Part shown: positions 30,543 through 38,494 of the stretch, piece after piece | Numbering within the stretch: position 1 is the stretch's first letter | How the letters are laid out: the number at the start of each line of letters is the position of its first letter | NCBI RefSeq assembly: GCF_900110615.1 | Contig: NZ_FOEI01000001.1 | Span: 310,001-374,000 of the forward strand | DNA from: Flavobacterium urocaniciphilum | GTDB lineage: Bacteria > Bacteroidota > Bacteroidia > Flavobacteriales > Flavobacteriaceae | Length of the DNA stretch: 64,000 nt | Direction of reading: 5' to 3' | Position numbers and translations under genes: made by a program | Notes under the pieces: model-generated | Seen by the model: the letters and a program-made list of their open reading frames with translations, nothing else | Databases searched by the model: none | Told to the model about the DNA's origin: nothing

Positions 30543-32636
30543 TTATAAAAATTTTCTAAATACGGCTTTCGCTGGATTACCCACTAAATAGTTGGAATAG
30601 CCATTTTCTAAGGCGTTTTTATATACTTCTAAACTTTCGCTAAATGCTTTTGCAAAGTAATACACATCTTCTTCAGTATGAGAAAAACAAGGAACAAATG
30701 CACCTTGGAATAAAACACCACGTTGAATCATTTCTTGTAAAAATAACGTTCTAAATCCTTGGCAAGCAACTTTGTTATTGTCTTTAAATACAAAAACAGG
30801 CATCCAAATAGATGGCATTATTTCTATATTATCCGTTAGATTATTTTCATTAATTAATTGATTACATAAATCGATTAATTTTTTACCAATTGTATGTGTA
30901 TGAGCAATTACATTTTTGTTTTTATATTCGTCAATGGTAGCAATTGCAGCTGTTAAACCATGCGTTTCACCACCATGAGTTGTAGAAATCAGGAATACTT
31001 TTTCTTCACCTTCACGGTTAATTCCACCTAATTCCATGATTTCTTTTTTACCGGTTAAGGCACAAAATGAAAATCCGTTAGCAATTCCTTTACCCCAAGT
31101 TGCCATGTCTGGAACAATTCCATATTTCGTAATCGTTCCTGGAAACTCTGTTTTAAATCCGGTTACCATTTCATCAGCAATGAATAAAGCACCATTAGCG
31201 TGACACAATTCAATAGCTTGTTCTAAGAATTCTTTATTTGAATATTCGCAAGTACAATTTGAACACTGATTTTTTTCTGGCTCAGTAATTACACAAGCGA
31301 TTTGGTTTGGATATTTTTCGAATAAATCTTTTAAAGATTGAATATTACAACCTTTAAATGTTACTGATAATTCAGAGATTTCTTCAGGTACACCTTTGTT
31401 ACAAGCTGTTTTTCCGATAAACCAATCGTCATAACTATAAAAAGGATGATCTCCAGGGAACGCAACTAATTTTCTACCTGTATAAGCACGAGCTAATTTT
31501 ACCGCTGCAGTTGTAACAATAGATCCGTTTTTAGAAAACTTAATCATATCGTGACCAGGAACAATGCTCAAGAATTTTTCTGCAACTTCTTTTTCTAAAT
31601 ACGATGGACGTTGAAAATTTACACCATTATCTAATTCTACTTTTACAGCATTGATTATTGGTTCGTAAGCATGACCTAAACTCACACTTGTTAATCCCAT
31701 CGAACAATCTAAAAATTCATTTCCGTCAACATCCCAAATATGTGAACCTTTTCCTTTTACGATAGCGGCAGGAGAAAGAATAGGGAATTGATCATCACCT
31801 TTTGAATAGGTATGACAACCACCCGGAATTAAATCATGAATTTTAGCTCTATATTCATCAGAAGCTTTAAAATTGGTAATCGTTCTTAATTTTATTTCTT
31901 CGAATTTACTTTTCATATATCCTTGATTTCTTATGATAGAATCGTTTATTTTTTTTATTTCTATATTGTTTAAAATGTAATCGGCATACGTTTTCCAATC
32001 TTCATTTTCACCTAAATTTTCAACTAAATGTTGAATAACTTTAAAATCGACTTCTTCATCAACCGTTATTCTTACACTTGAATATTTGGCATCAATTGTT
32101 TCGTTTTTATATTGAGATAAATCTACTTTTCTTCTAATATATGGCGTAACATGTTCTCTGTCGGCTTGTAATGTGGCGCTTTGCCAAGCTTCTTCTAATG
32201 CTTTAAATTGAAACACTTCAACGTCTAATCCGTCTGGATATTTGTCTTCAAAAACATTAGAAAAATATTCTAAATTATTATCAACACAAAACTGAACCGT
32301 TTCATCAATTAAATTCGCATCAATAAGTGGACAATCTGACGTTACTCGAACTACATAATCTGCATTTTCATTTTTAACCGCTTGATAAAATCGATCTAAA
32401 ACATCATTTAAACTGCCTTTGTAACTCTTTAAATTTTGACTTTCAGCAATTGTACAAATTAAATCAGATTCCGTTTCATTTGTAGTAGCCACAATCCAAT
32501 TATCAACTCGTTTAGATTGTTTAATTCTAGTCAGATGATAGTCTAAAAGTGTTTTGTTTTTTATTTCTAACAAGACTTTTTTTGGTAATCGAGACGAACC
32601 AATTCTTGCTTGTGTGATACCTACAATTTTTACCAA
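30543..32636 (-). CDS. fusion: SpsF/PseF-type cytidylyltransferase + HemL-like class III aminotransferase
   Basis: A 697-residue two-domain protein. Residues 1-240 are a nucleotidyltransferase with 'GITQARIGSSRLPKKVL' and 'YVVRVTSDCPLID', like the SpsF/PseF enzymes that activate nonulosonates with CTP. Residues about 250-697 are a PLP aminotransferase of the glutamate-1-semialdehyde type: 'SMGLTSVSLGHAY', 'FSKNGSIVTTAAVKLARAYT', 'FIADEMVTGF' and the PLP lysine in 'MATWGKGIANGFSF'. Haem synthesis is unlikely in this context; an amine is more likely added to the sugar acid or a precursor. A Cys cluster 'NQCSNCTCEYSN' (about 459-470) may bind metal. It overlaps the aldo/keto reductase gene by 7 bases. 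Confidence 0.9.
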   Translation of the reverse strand: MVKIVGITQARIGSSRLPKKVLLEIKNKTLLDYHLTRIKQSKRVDNWIVATTNETESDLICTIAESQNLKSYKGSLNDVLDRFYQAVKNENADYVVRVTSDCPLIDANLIDETVQFCVDNNLEYFSNVFEDKYPDGLDVEVFQFKALEEAWQSATLQADREHVTPYIRRKVDLSQYKNETIDAKYSSVRITVDEEVDFKVIQHLVENLGENEDWKTYADYILNNIEIKKINDSIIRNQGYMKSKFEEIKLRTITNFKASDEYRAKIHDLIPGGCHTYSKGDDQFPILSPAAIVKGKGSHIWDVDGNEFLDCSMGLTSVSLGHAYEPIINAVKVELDNGVNFQRPSYLEKEVAEKFLSIVPGHDMIKFSKNGSIVTTAAVKLARAYTGRKLVAFPGDHPFYSYDDWFIGKTACNKGVPEEISELSVTFKGCNIQSLKDLFEKYPNQIACVITEPEKNQCSNCTCEYSNKEFLEQAIELCHANGALFIADEMVTGFKTEFPGTITKYGIVPDMATWGKGIANGFSFCALTGKKEIMELGGINREGEEKVFLISTTHGGETHGLTAAIATIDEYKNKNVIAHTHTIGKKLIDLCNQLINENNLTDNIEIMPSIWMPVFVFKDNNKVACQGFRTLFLQEMIQRGVLFQGAFVPCFSHTEEDVYYFAKAFSESLEVYKNALENGYSNYLVGNPAKAVFRKFL

Positions 32637-33478
32637 TTTGCCGGATTTAATAGTTCTTTGTTATTTACTGTAATCAATTTAATTTCATCAAAAATGGAAT
32701 CGTTTTTATCCCAATTTTTAATTGAATTAATGTTTTCTTCTAGTTGTGTTTTGTTTTCAATTCCGATGACAATTTTATCAATGTAAGTATTTGAATAAGC
32801 GAAATTTAAAGCTACATCAGAAATCTTAACTTGATTCGATTGACATATAGTTTGAAGCCTTTTTAATTCAGAATTTAAAGGTACTAATTTTTCCGGTAAT
32901 TTTTCCGGATTTAAAAAATACAAACCTTGTAAGAAAACCGAACGACAATGAATTTCTACATTTTTTTGTTTCAATTCAGCAAAATAAGGTTCGAATTTTC
33001 GATCTAAAAGACTGTATGGAATTTGAATTATATCTGGAACTAAATTAAATTCTAATAATTGTTCTAATTGCTCCGTTGTGTATAATGAATAACCAATTTT
33101 TTGGATTTTATTTTCTTGTTTTAATTTTACTAAAACTTCCCATAATTGTGGATTTTCGATTAAAAAATCGCCATTATGAGCCATAAATCCGTATAAATTG
33201 TCTCTTTTTAGTCGAGAAATAGAATTTAAAATAATAGTTTCTAAATCCGATTTAGATTCTGTTTTTGGGAATTTTGAAATGATTTCTGCGTTCTTAGGTA
33301 AAAAATTGGAAATTCTTTCTTCGGCATTTCCATAGGCAACTGCAGTATCAAAAGTGTTGATTCCGTTACTTTCACATGTAGAAAAAATTTCTAGCAATTG
33401 TTCATCCGTCGGAACTCCATTTTTATTTGAAATTCCGTATTGTAATCCAAATTGAACTGTACCTAAAGCTACTTTCAA
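32630..33478 (-). CDS. aldo/keto reductase in the nonulosonate operon
   Basis: The 282-residue TIM-barrel oxidoreductase has 'VALGTVQFGLQYGISN', the catalytic Asp and Tyr in 'GINTFDTAVAYGNAEE', a Lys in 'AEIISKFPKTES' and a His in 'YGFMAHNGDF', so the AKR tetrad is complete. The NAD(P)-binding end reads 'IDKIVIGIENKTQLEENI'. Members of this branch occur in nonulosonate and spore-coat polysaccharide clusters next to SpsF. It may supply or reduce an aldehyde or ketone that the linked aminotransferase uses; that is a guess. The start is 2 bases from the pseC stop, and its end overlaps the fusion gene by 7 bases. Confidence 0.88.
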   Translation of the reverse strand: MKVALGTVQFGLQYGISNKNGVPTDEQLLEIFSTCESNGINTFDTAVAYGNAEERISNFLPKNAEIISKFPKTESKSDLETIILNSISRLKRDNLYGFMAHNGDFLIENPQLWEVLVKLKQENKIQKIGYSLYTTEQLEQLLEFNLVPDIIQIPYSLLDRKFEPYFAELKQKNVEIHCRSVFLQGLYFLNPEKLPEKLVPLNSELKRLQTICQSNQVKISDVALNFAYSNTYIDKIVIGIENKTQLEENINSIKNWDKNDSIFDEIKLITVNNKELLNPANW

Positions 33479-33480
33479 AA

Positions 33481-34665
33481 TTAATTGTAAAACTTAAGAA
33501 TCGTGTTAATTACAATATTTTGCTCTTCATCTGTTAAAGTTGGATACATTGGCAAACTGATACAATTTTTATAATAATTCTCAGCTTTTGGCATATCGTT
33601 TTCTTTCCAACCTAATTCTCTATAATAAGGCATTAAATGACATGGTATATAGTGAATTTGAGCAAAAATATTTTGTTCACGAAGATGATTGTATAAATCT
33701 AATCTTCTGTCAACTTCAATAATATATAAATGGTAAGCATGACCTTCAATTACAGAAGATTGCCCTTTTATAAATGGTAAGTTTTTGAAAGCTTCGTAAT
33801 ATTTAGCTGCAATTTGTCTTCTTCTTAGAATTCCGTCATTTGCTTTTTTCAATTGGCTAATTCCTAATGCCGCTTGAAAATCGGTAAATCGATAATTGAA
33901 ACCTAAATTTTGCATTTCCATATACCATTTTGGGTATTCTCCGTTATGGTTTTCAGTTCCATTAGCAAATTCAAGAGAATTTTCAAATACATTTTCATCA
34001 CGTGTAATTCCGTGAGTTCGAAGCATTAAAAGTTTTTTGTATAATTCTTCGTTGTTGGTGGTAATCATTCCTCCTTCACCGGTAGCAATATGCTTAACAG
34101 GATGAAAAGAAAAAATCGATAAATCAGCAAAATTTCCATTTCCACAATTTTGTTGTGTTCCTTTAGAATCTACAAAATATCCACCTGGAGCGTGACAAGC
34201 ATCTTCAATAATCCAAAGATTGTATTCGTCAGCTAATTTTTTAAATGCTTCTAAATTAACAGCTCTTCCAGCAAAATCAACTGGAATAATTCCAGAAAAT
34301 GTTCCTTTAGGTTGACTTTCTAAAAGTTCTTTTACTTTTTCGATGTCAATTAAATACGTTTCCGAATCAATATCTGCAAAAACAACTTCACCACCACAAT
34401 ATCTAACACAATTGGCAGATGCTGCAAACGTAATTGGAGTTGTGATAACTTTAGTGCCTTCTTTTACATCTAAAGCCAAAGCACATAAATGTAAAGCAGC
34501 TGTTCCGTTAGAAATTGCAACAGCATATTTACTACCAATATAGGCAGCAAATTTCTTTTCGAATTCTAAAATAGTCGGACCTTGCGTTAAATATTCGCCT
34601 TTTAAAGCTTCAGTTACCGCAATTATATCTTCTTCGGTAATATGTTGTTTTCCGTATGGTATCAT
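33481..34665 (-). CDS. pseC: UDP-4-amino-4,6-dideoxy-N-acetyl-altrosamine transaminase PseC
   Basis: A 394-residue DegT/DnrJ/EryC1 aminotransferase. It starts 'MIPYGKQHITEEDIIAVTEA' with 'LKGEYLTQGPTILEFEKKFA', and has 'AVAISNGTAALHLCALAL', 'IIEDACHAPGGYFVDSKG' and the PLP lysine in 'FSFHPVKHIATGEGGMI'. The lengths of the N-terminal and central segments match PseC. It transfers an amino group from glutamate to the 4-keto sugar made by PseB. The start lies 3 bases after the pseB stop. Confidence 0.95.
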   Translation of the reverse strand: MIPYGKQHITEEDIIAVTEALKGEYLTQGPTILEFEKKFAAYIGSKYAVAISNGTAALHLCALALDVKEGTKVITTPITFAASANCVRYCGGEVVFADIDSETYLIDIEKVKELLESQPKGTFSGIIPVDFAGRAVNLEAFKKLADEYNLWIIEDACHAPGGYFVDSKGTQQNCGNGNFADLSIFSFHPVKHIATGEGGMITTNNEELYKKLLMLRTHGITRDENVFENSLEFANGTENHNGEYPKWYMEMQNLGFNYRFTDFQAALGISQLKKANDGILRRRQIAAKYYEAFKNLPFIKGQSSVIEGHAYHLYIIEVDRRLDLYNHLREQNIFAQIHYIPCHLMPYYRELGWKENDMPKAENYYKNCISLPMYPTLTDEEQNIVINTILKFYN

Positions 34666-34668
34666 TAA

Positions 34669-35679
34669 TTATACAGTGAAATCAGGATATAAATGTTCTT
34701 TAATTAAACCTCTTAATGAATCAACAGTTTCCCATTCTTCATTGTCACCCGAGTTATAATAAAATCCTACAGGAACTTTTTTAGCATTGAAATTTGAAAT
34801 GTACTCGTCTAAATTCCAATTTGTTACTTGAGGTAAAATAACATAGTATTTTCCTAAATCGTATGTAGTAAATGAATCAGAAGCCGTAATCATTTCTTCA
34901 TGAATTTTTTCTCCTGGTCTGATTCCTACAATTTCTTGTTTACAATTCGGACCAATTGCTTCTGCAACATCAGTAATTTTATAAGATGGGATTTTTGGTA
35001 CAAATAATTCGCCACCCCAAGCTTCATCTAAAGCGTGTAAAACCATATCAACACCACCTTTTAATGAAATATTAAAACGCGTCATGTTTGGGTCTGTAAT
35101 TGGTAAAACACCTTCTTGTTTTTTATTCATAAAGAAAGGAATAACCGAACCATTTGATCCCATTACGTTTCCGTATCGTACAACAGAAAATTTAATGTTT
35201 TGTTTTCCTTTAATGTTATTTGCAGCAATAAATAATTTATCTGAAGTTAATTTTGTAGCTCCGTATAAATTAATTGGCGCACAAGCTTTGTCTGTAGATA
35301 AGGCAACAACTCTAGTTACATTTGATGATAAACAGGCTTTAATTACGTTTTCAGCACCACCAATATTTGTTTTTACACATTCATCTGGATTGTATTCCGC
35401 AATGTGAACGTGCTTCATTGCAGCAGCGTGAATAACATAATCGATGTCGTTAAATGCTCTTTTTAATCTTTCTAAATCTCTAACATCTCCAATAAAATAT
35501 CTAATTGCAGGATATTTACTTTCTGGAAATTCTTGAGCCATTTGAAATTGTTTTTGTTCGTCACGAGAATAGATTACTAATCGTTTAACATCAGGCCAAT
35601 TTTCTAAAATAGTTTTTGTTAGTTCTTTACCTAGGGAACCAGTTCCACCAGTGATTAAAATCGATTTATTATTTAACAT
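34669..35679 (-). CDS. pseB: UDP-GlcNAc 4,6-dehydratase (inverting) PseB
   Basis: The 336-residue short-chain dehydrogenase has the N-terminal 'ILITGGTGSLGKELTKTI', the cofactor-side 'VIYSRDEQKQFQMAQEF', 'DVRDLERLKRAFNDIDYVIH' and the active site 'NLYGATKLTSDKLF'. This is the inverting type (5-epimerase as well as dehydratase), the first step to pseudaminic acid. It is the first gene of a leftward operon that runs through pseC, the reductase, the fusion gene, the GNAT protein, pseI and a glycosyltransferase. A -7 box lies just upstream. Confidence 0.95.
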   Translation of the reverse strand: MLNNKSILITGGTGSLGKELTKTILENWPDVKRLVIYSRDEQKQFQMAQEFPESKYPAIRYFIGDVRDLERLKRAFNDIDYVIHAAAMKHVHIAEYNPDECVKTNIGGAENVIKACLSSNVTRVVALSTDKACAPINLYGATKLTSDKLFIAANNIKGKQNIKFSVVRYGNVMGSNGSVIPFFMNKKQEGVLPITDPNMTRFNISLKGGVDMVLHALDEAWGGELFVPKIPSYKITDVAEAIGPNCKQEIVGIRPGEKIHEEMITASDSFTTYDLGKYYVILPQVTNWNLDEYISNFNAKKVPVGFYYNSGDNEEWETVDSLRGLIKEHLYPDFTV

Positions 35680-35698
35680 AAAGTATAGTTTATAACTG

Positions 35699-35706
35699 CA
35701 AATATA
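35699..35706 (-). promoter_or_regulatory. -7 box of the pseB operon
   Basis: TAtaTTTG on the minus strand (35706-35699) lies 19 bases upstream of the pseB ATG. No TTG is present 17-21 bases further upstream, so the promoter is incomplete by the consensus. It would drive the whole leftward nonulosonate operon. Confidence 0.5.
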
Positions 35707-35736
35707 AAAAACTATTCATAATTTATTCGTTAGATA

Positions 35737-35767
35737 TTGTACTTATATAAAACTTAAGGTATTTTTG
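35737..35767 (+). promoter_or_regulatory. tsaC promoter (TTG-N20-TAttTTTG)
   Basis: TTG (35737-35739) and TAttTTTG (35760-35767) are 20 bases apart. Transcription should start near 35773, only a few bases before the tsaC ATG at 35780, so the message has almost no leader. Confidence 0.7.
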
Positions 35768-35779
35768 CAATAAAAAAAC

Positions 35780-36340
35780 ATGAATACGGAAATTCACAAC
35801 GCATATGAAGTCATAAAAAATGGCGGAATTATATTGTATCCAACTGATACAGTTTGGGGAATTGGTTGCGATGCTTCTAATGAAGAAGCAGTAAAGAAAA
35901 TTTATGCTTTGAAACAACGTGAAGAAAGTAAAAGCATGATTTGCCTTATGAATGGTGAAAAAATGTTATACAATGTTTTTGCTAAAATTCCAGATGTTGC
36001 TTGGGAAATATTAGACAATTCTGAAAGACCAACTACACTTATTTTAGATCAGCCTAAAAATGTAGCTAAAAATATTATTGCAGAAGACAATACTCTTGGA
36101 ATTAGATTAGTAAAAGAGCCTTTTTGCTATAAATTAATGGAAAGATTGAAACGACCTTTAGTTTCAACTTCAGCAAATATATCTGGACAACCAACACCTA
36201 TGAGTTTCAAAGAAATTTCTCCTGAGATTATAAAAGGAGTAGACTATGTTGTAAATTTGCACCACGATAAAGTTTGCAAAAAACCATCGGCAATTATTAA
36301 ACTAACATTGGATAGTCAGGTTAAAATAATTAGACGATAA
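35780..36340 (+). CDS. tsaC: L-threonylcarbamoyladenylate synthase (TsaC/YrdC)
   Basis: A 186-residue YrdC/Sua5-domain protein: 'GGIILYPTDTVWGIGCDASN' (residues about 15-34), 'KIYALKQREESKSMICLM', 'RPTTLILDQPKNV', 'LGIRLVKEP' and 'RPLVSTSANISGQPTP'. It makes threonylcarbamoyl-AMP from threonine, bicarbonate and ATP for the t6A37 modification of tRNAs. The length is that of the short TsaC form without the C-terminal Sua5 domain. It is a single gene with its own promoter, divergent from pseB. Confidence 0.94.
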   Translation: MNTEIHNAYEVIKNGGIILYPTDTVWGIGCDASNEEAVKKIYALKQREESKSMICLMNGEKMLYNVFAKIPDVAWEILDNSERPTTLILDQPKNVAKNIIAEDNTLGIRLVKEPFCYKLMERLKRPLVSTSANISGQPTPMSFKEISPEIIKGVDYVVNLHHDKVCKKPSAIIKLTLDSQVKIIRR

Positions 36341-36354
36341 TTCAATTAGCCAAT

Positions 36355-36440
36355 GTGCCTATGTATAATTAGTCAATTGGAAATTATTCTTAATTAATAG
36401 AAATTGGCAAATTGACATATTGTCAAATTGAAAATTAACA
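36355..36440. repeat. AATTGnCA short-word repeats before cca
   Basis: The 100-base gap between tsaC and cca is built from related words (GCCAATGTGCC, AGTCAATTGG, AATTGGCAAATTGACA, TTGACATATTGTCAA). The last is a perfect TTGACA-TAT-TGTCAA inverted repeat at 36412-36426. This looks like degenerate simple sequence; no promoter box is evident. Confidence 0.5.
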
Positions 36441-36442
36441 CA

Positions 36443-37861
36443 ATGAATTACAAAAAACACTTAGATAATAAAATATTCAAAATCATTTCTCAAGCGGCTC
36501 AAGAATTAAATCTTGAATGTTATGTTATTGGTGGTTTTGTTCGTGATATTTTATTAGAAAGAAATCATAAAAAAGATATTGATATTGTTGCTGTTGGAAG
36601 TGGTATCGAATTAGCTTTAAAAGTTTCTGAAATCTTACCGAATAATCCAAAAGTTCAAGTTTTTAAAAACTATGGAACAGCAATGTTACGTTATAAAGAC
36701 ATGGATATCGAGTTTGTGGGTGCGAGAAAAGAATCGTACACACATGATAGCAGAAATCCGATTGTAGAAAACGGTACTTTGCAAGACGATCAAGAGCGTA
36801 GAGATTTTACCATTAATGCAATGGCTTTTTCTTTAAATGCAGATAATTTTGGCGATTTAGTCGATCCGTTTAATGGTGTTTCTGATTTGGAAAATAAAAT
36901 TTTGAAAACGCCTTTAAATCCAGATGTTACGTATTCAGATGATCCATTACGTATGATGCGTGCGATACGATTTGCAACTCAATTGAATTTTGAAATAGAA
37001 AGTGAATCATTAGCATCCATCACAAATAATAAAGATAGAATTTCAATTATTTCCGGAGAACGAATTGTGGATGAATTGAACAAAATTTTATCTTCAGAAC
37101 AACCTTCTATTGGATTTTTACATTTATATAAAACCGGATTATTAGATATTATTTTACCAGAATTAACCGCTTTAAATAATGTAGAAGAAGTTGAAGGTCA
37201 GACACATAAAAATAATTTTTATCATACCTTAGAAGTAGTAGATAATATTTGTCCGAATACCGATGATGTTTGGTTACGTTGGTCTGCTTTATTACATGAT
37301 ATTGGGAAAGCGCCTACAAAGAAGTTCAATAAAAAACAAGGTTGGACCTTTCACGGACACGAGTTTTTAGGTGGAAAAATGGTAAAGAAAATCTTTGAAA
37401 GATTACACATGCCATTAAACCAAAAAATGAAATTTGTACAAAAAATGGTGATGATGAGTTCTCGACCAATTGTTTTGGCAGAAGATATTGTAACGGATTC
37501 TGCTGTGCGACGTTTGGTTTTTGATGCTGGTGAAGATGTAGAAAATTTAATGACTTTATGTGAAGCCGACATCACAACTAAAAATCCTAAAAAGTTTCAA
37601 AAATACCATAATAACTTTAAAATTGTTCGTCAGAAAATTGTTGAAGTAGAAGAGAAGGATAGAGTTAGAGTTTTTCAACCACCTATTTCGGGTGAAGAAA
37701 TTATGGAGATTTTCAATTTGAAACCTTGTAGAGAAATTGGTATGTTGAAAGAAGCTGTAAAAGAAGCAATTCTAGAAGGTGAAATTCCGAACGAATACCA
37801 ACCAGCTTTAGATTTCGTAATGAAGAAAGCTGAGAAAATGGGGTTGAAAGTAGCAGAGTAG
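36443..37861 (+). CDS. cca: CCA-adding tRNA nucleotidyltransferase with HD domain
   Basis: From ATG 36443 ('MNYKKHLDNKIFKIISQAAQ') the protein has 472 residues. The class II nucleotidyltransferase head has 'YVIGGFVRDILLERNHKKDI' with the metal Asp pair in 'DIDIVAVG'. RRDFT-type template residues appear in 'QERRDFTINAMAF', 'DPFNGVSDLENKILKTP' and 'DDPLRMMRAIRFATQL'. An HD domain follows ('WSALLHDIGKAPTKKF'). It adds or repairs the 3'-CCA on tRNAs; the tRNA genes in this window do not encode CCA, so this enzyme is needed. The earlier TTG-started frame (36428) adds five residues without support. Confidence 0.94.
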   Translation: MNYKKHLDNKIFKIISQAAQELNLECYVIGGFVRDILLERNHKKDIDIVAVGSGIELALKVSEILPNNPKVQVFKNYGTAMLRYKDMDIEFVGARKESYTHDSRNPIVENGTLQDDQERRDFTINAMAFSLNADNFGDLVDPFNGVSDLENKILKTPLNPDVTYSDDPLRMMRAIRFATQLNFEIESESLASITNNKDRISIISGERIVDELNKILSSEQPSIGFLHLYKTGLLDIILPELTALNNVEEVEGQTHKNNFYHTLEVVDNICPNTDDVWLRWSALLHDIGKAPTKKFNKKQGWTFHGHEFLGGKMVKKIFERLHMPLNQKMKFVQKMVMMSSRPIVLAEDIVTDSAVRRLVFDAGEDVENLMTLCEADITTKNPKKFQKYHNNFKIVRQKIVEVEEKDRVRVFQPPISGEEIMEIFNLKPCREIGMLKEAVKEAILEGEIPNEYQPALDFVMKKAEKMGLKVAE

Positions 37862-37863
37862 TT

Positions 37864-37959
37864 GAGTAGCAAAGTAGCAAAGTAGCAAAGTTACAAAGTT
37901 ACAAAGTTACAAAGCTACAAAGTTACAAAGTGACAAAGTAGCAGAATAACAGAGTTTCA
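37864..37959. repeat. 8-bp tandem repeat array (consensus AAGTTACA)
   Basis: Twelve consecutive 8-base units run from 3 bases after the cca stop: GAGTAGCA, AAGTAGCA twice, AAGTTACA three times, AAGCTACA, AAGTTACA, AAGTGACA, AAGTAGCA, GAATAACA, GAGTTTCA. The inner units are the most uniform and the edges decay, as in arrays that change length by slippage. It is not coding and has no stem structure. Confidence 0.85.
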
Positions 37960-38039
37960 AAATTTAAAGAAACTGAGTTTTCTTTTTTAAAATTATTTAC
38001 GCCTTTTTTTAAATTAAATGCCTTTTAATCAAAATAAAA

Positions 38040-38399
38040 ATGAAAACATTTAGAGATTTATTAATTTGGCAAAAGTCTATGAGTTTAGTTACTAAAACAT
38101 ATATTTTGTCATCAAAATTTCCAAAAGATGAACAATTTGGACTAATGTCTCAAATAAGAAGATGTTCAGTTTCTGTACCAAGTAATATTGCTGAAGGATT
38201 TGGTAGAGATTCAAATAAAGATTTTTATAGATTTTTAAAAATTTCAATTGGTTCTTTATTTGAATTTCAAACTCAAATTGAAATAGCTTTTAATTTAAAT
38301 TATATTTCAGAAAATGAATTTAAATTGATTTTTAAAGATAGTAGAGAATGTGAACGTATGATGAGTTCGTTTATGAGAAAAATTAAAGAAAATTTATAA
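38040..38399 (+). CDS. four helix bundle protein (S23/23S-rRNA IVP family)
   Basis: A 119-residue, nearly all-helical protein. 'FRDLLIWQKSMSLVTKTYIL', 'LMSQIRRCSVSVPSNIAEGF' and 'DFYRFLKISIGSLFEFQTQI' are the family's most conserved segments. Relatives are encoded inside intervening sequences of 23S rRNA genes or as stand-alone genes, and they resemble the Avd accessory proteins of diversity-generating retroelements. They form pentamers that bind nucleic acid. Here it stands alone, beside a tandem repeat and far from any rRNA gene or reverse transcriptase. The role is unknown. Confidence 0.88.
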   Translation: MKTFRDLLIWQKSMSLVTKTYILSSKFPKDEQFGLMSQIRRCSVSVPSNIAEGFGRDSNKDFYRFLKISIGSLFEFQTQIEIAFNLNYISENEFKLIFKDSRECERMMSSFMRKIKENL

Positions 38400-38440
38400 A
38401 TAAAATATTAATGTTGTTTTGATTTTAAACATTGTTACTT

Positions 38441-38486
38441 TGAAATATTAAGTCTTTGAATCTTAGAATCTTTGCGACTTTGAAAC
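38441..38486. repeat. CTTTGA/CTTTGC short-word repeats before ctaA
   Basis: Words ACTTTGAAA, GTCTTTGAATC, AATCTTTGCGA and ACTTTGAAAC recur over 46 bases. Similar CTTTG words surround the promoter at 8627-8656. They are probably degenerate repeats. One of them may double as the ctaA promoter, but no -7 box fits well. Confidence 0.4.
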
Positions 38487-38494
38487 TCAAAAAA

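Noticed and set aside
30543..32636. The HemL-like domain as a haem biosynthesis enzyme
   Set aside because: It is fused to a sugar-acid cytidylyltransferase in a nonulosonate operon; a housekeeping hemL is expected elsewhere.
20283..35679. The glycan region as a genomic island with integrase or tRNA attachment site
   Set aside because: No integrase, transposase or direct repeats at the ends were found; tRNA genes are 4 kb away and intact.
36412..36426. TTGACA-TAT-TGTCAA as a second heat-shock operator
   Set aside because: It lies in a repeat-word region before cca with no promoter box, so it is more likely repeat sequence; it weakens the claim for the grpE site.
37864..37959. The 8-bp tandem array as a CRISPR array
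   Set aside because: Units are 8 bases long with no spacers and no cas genes nearby.
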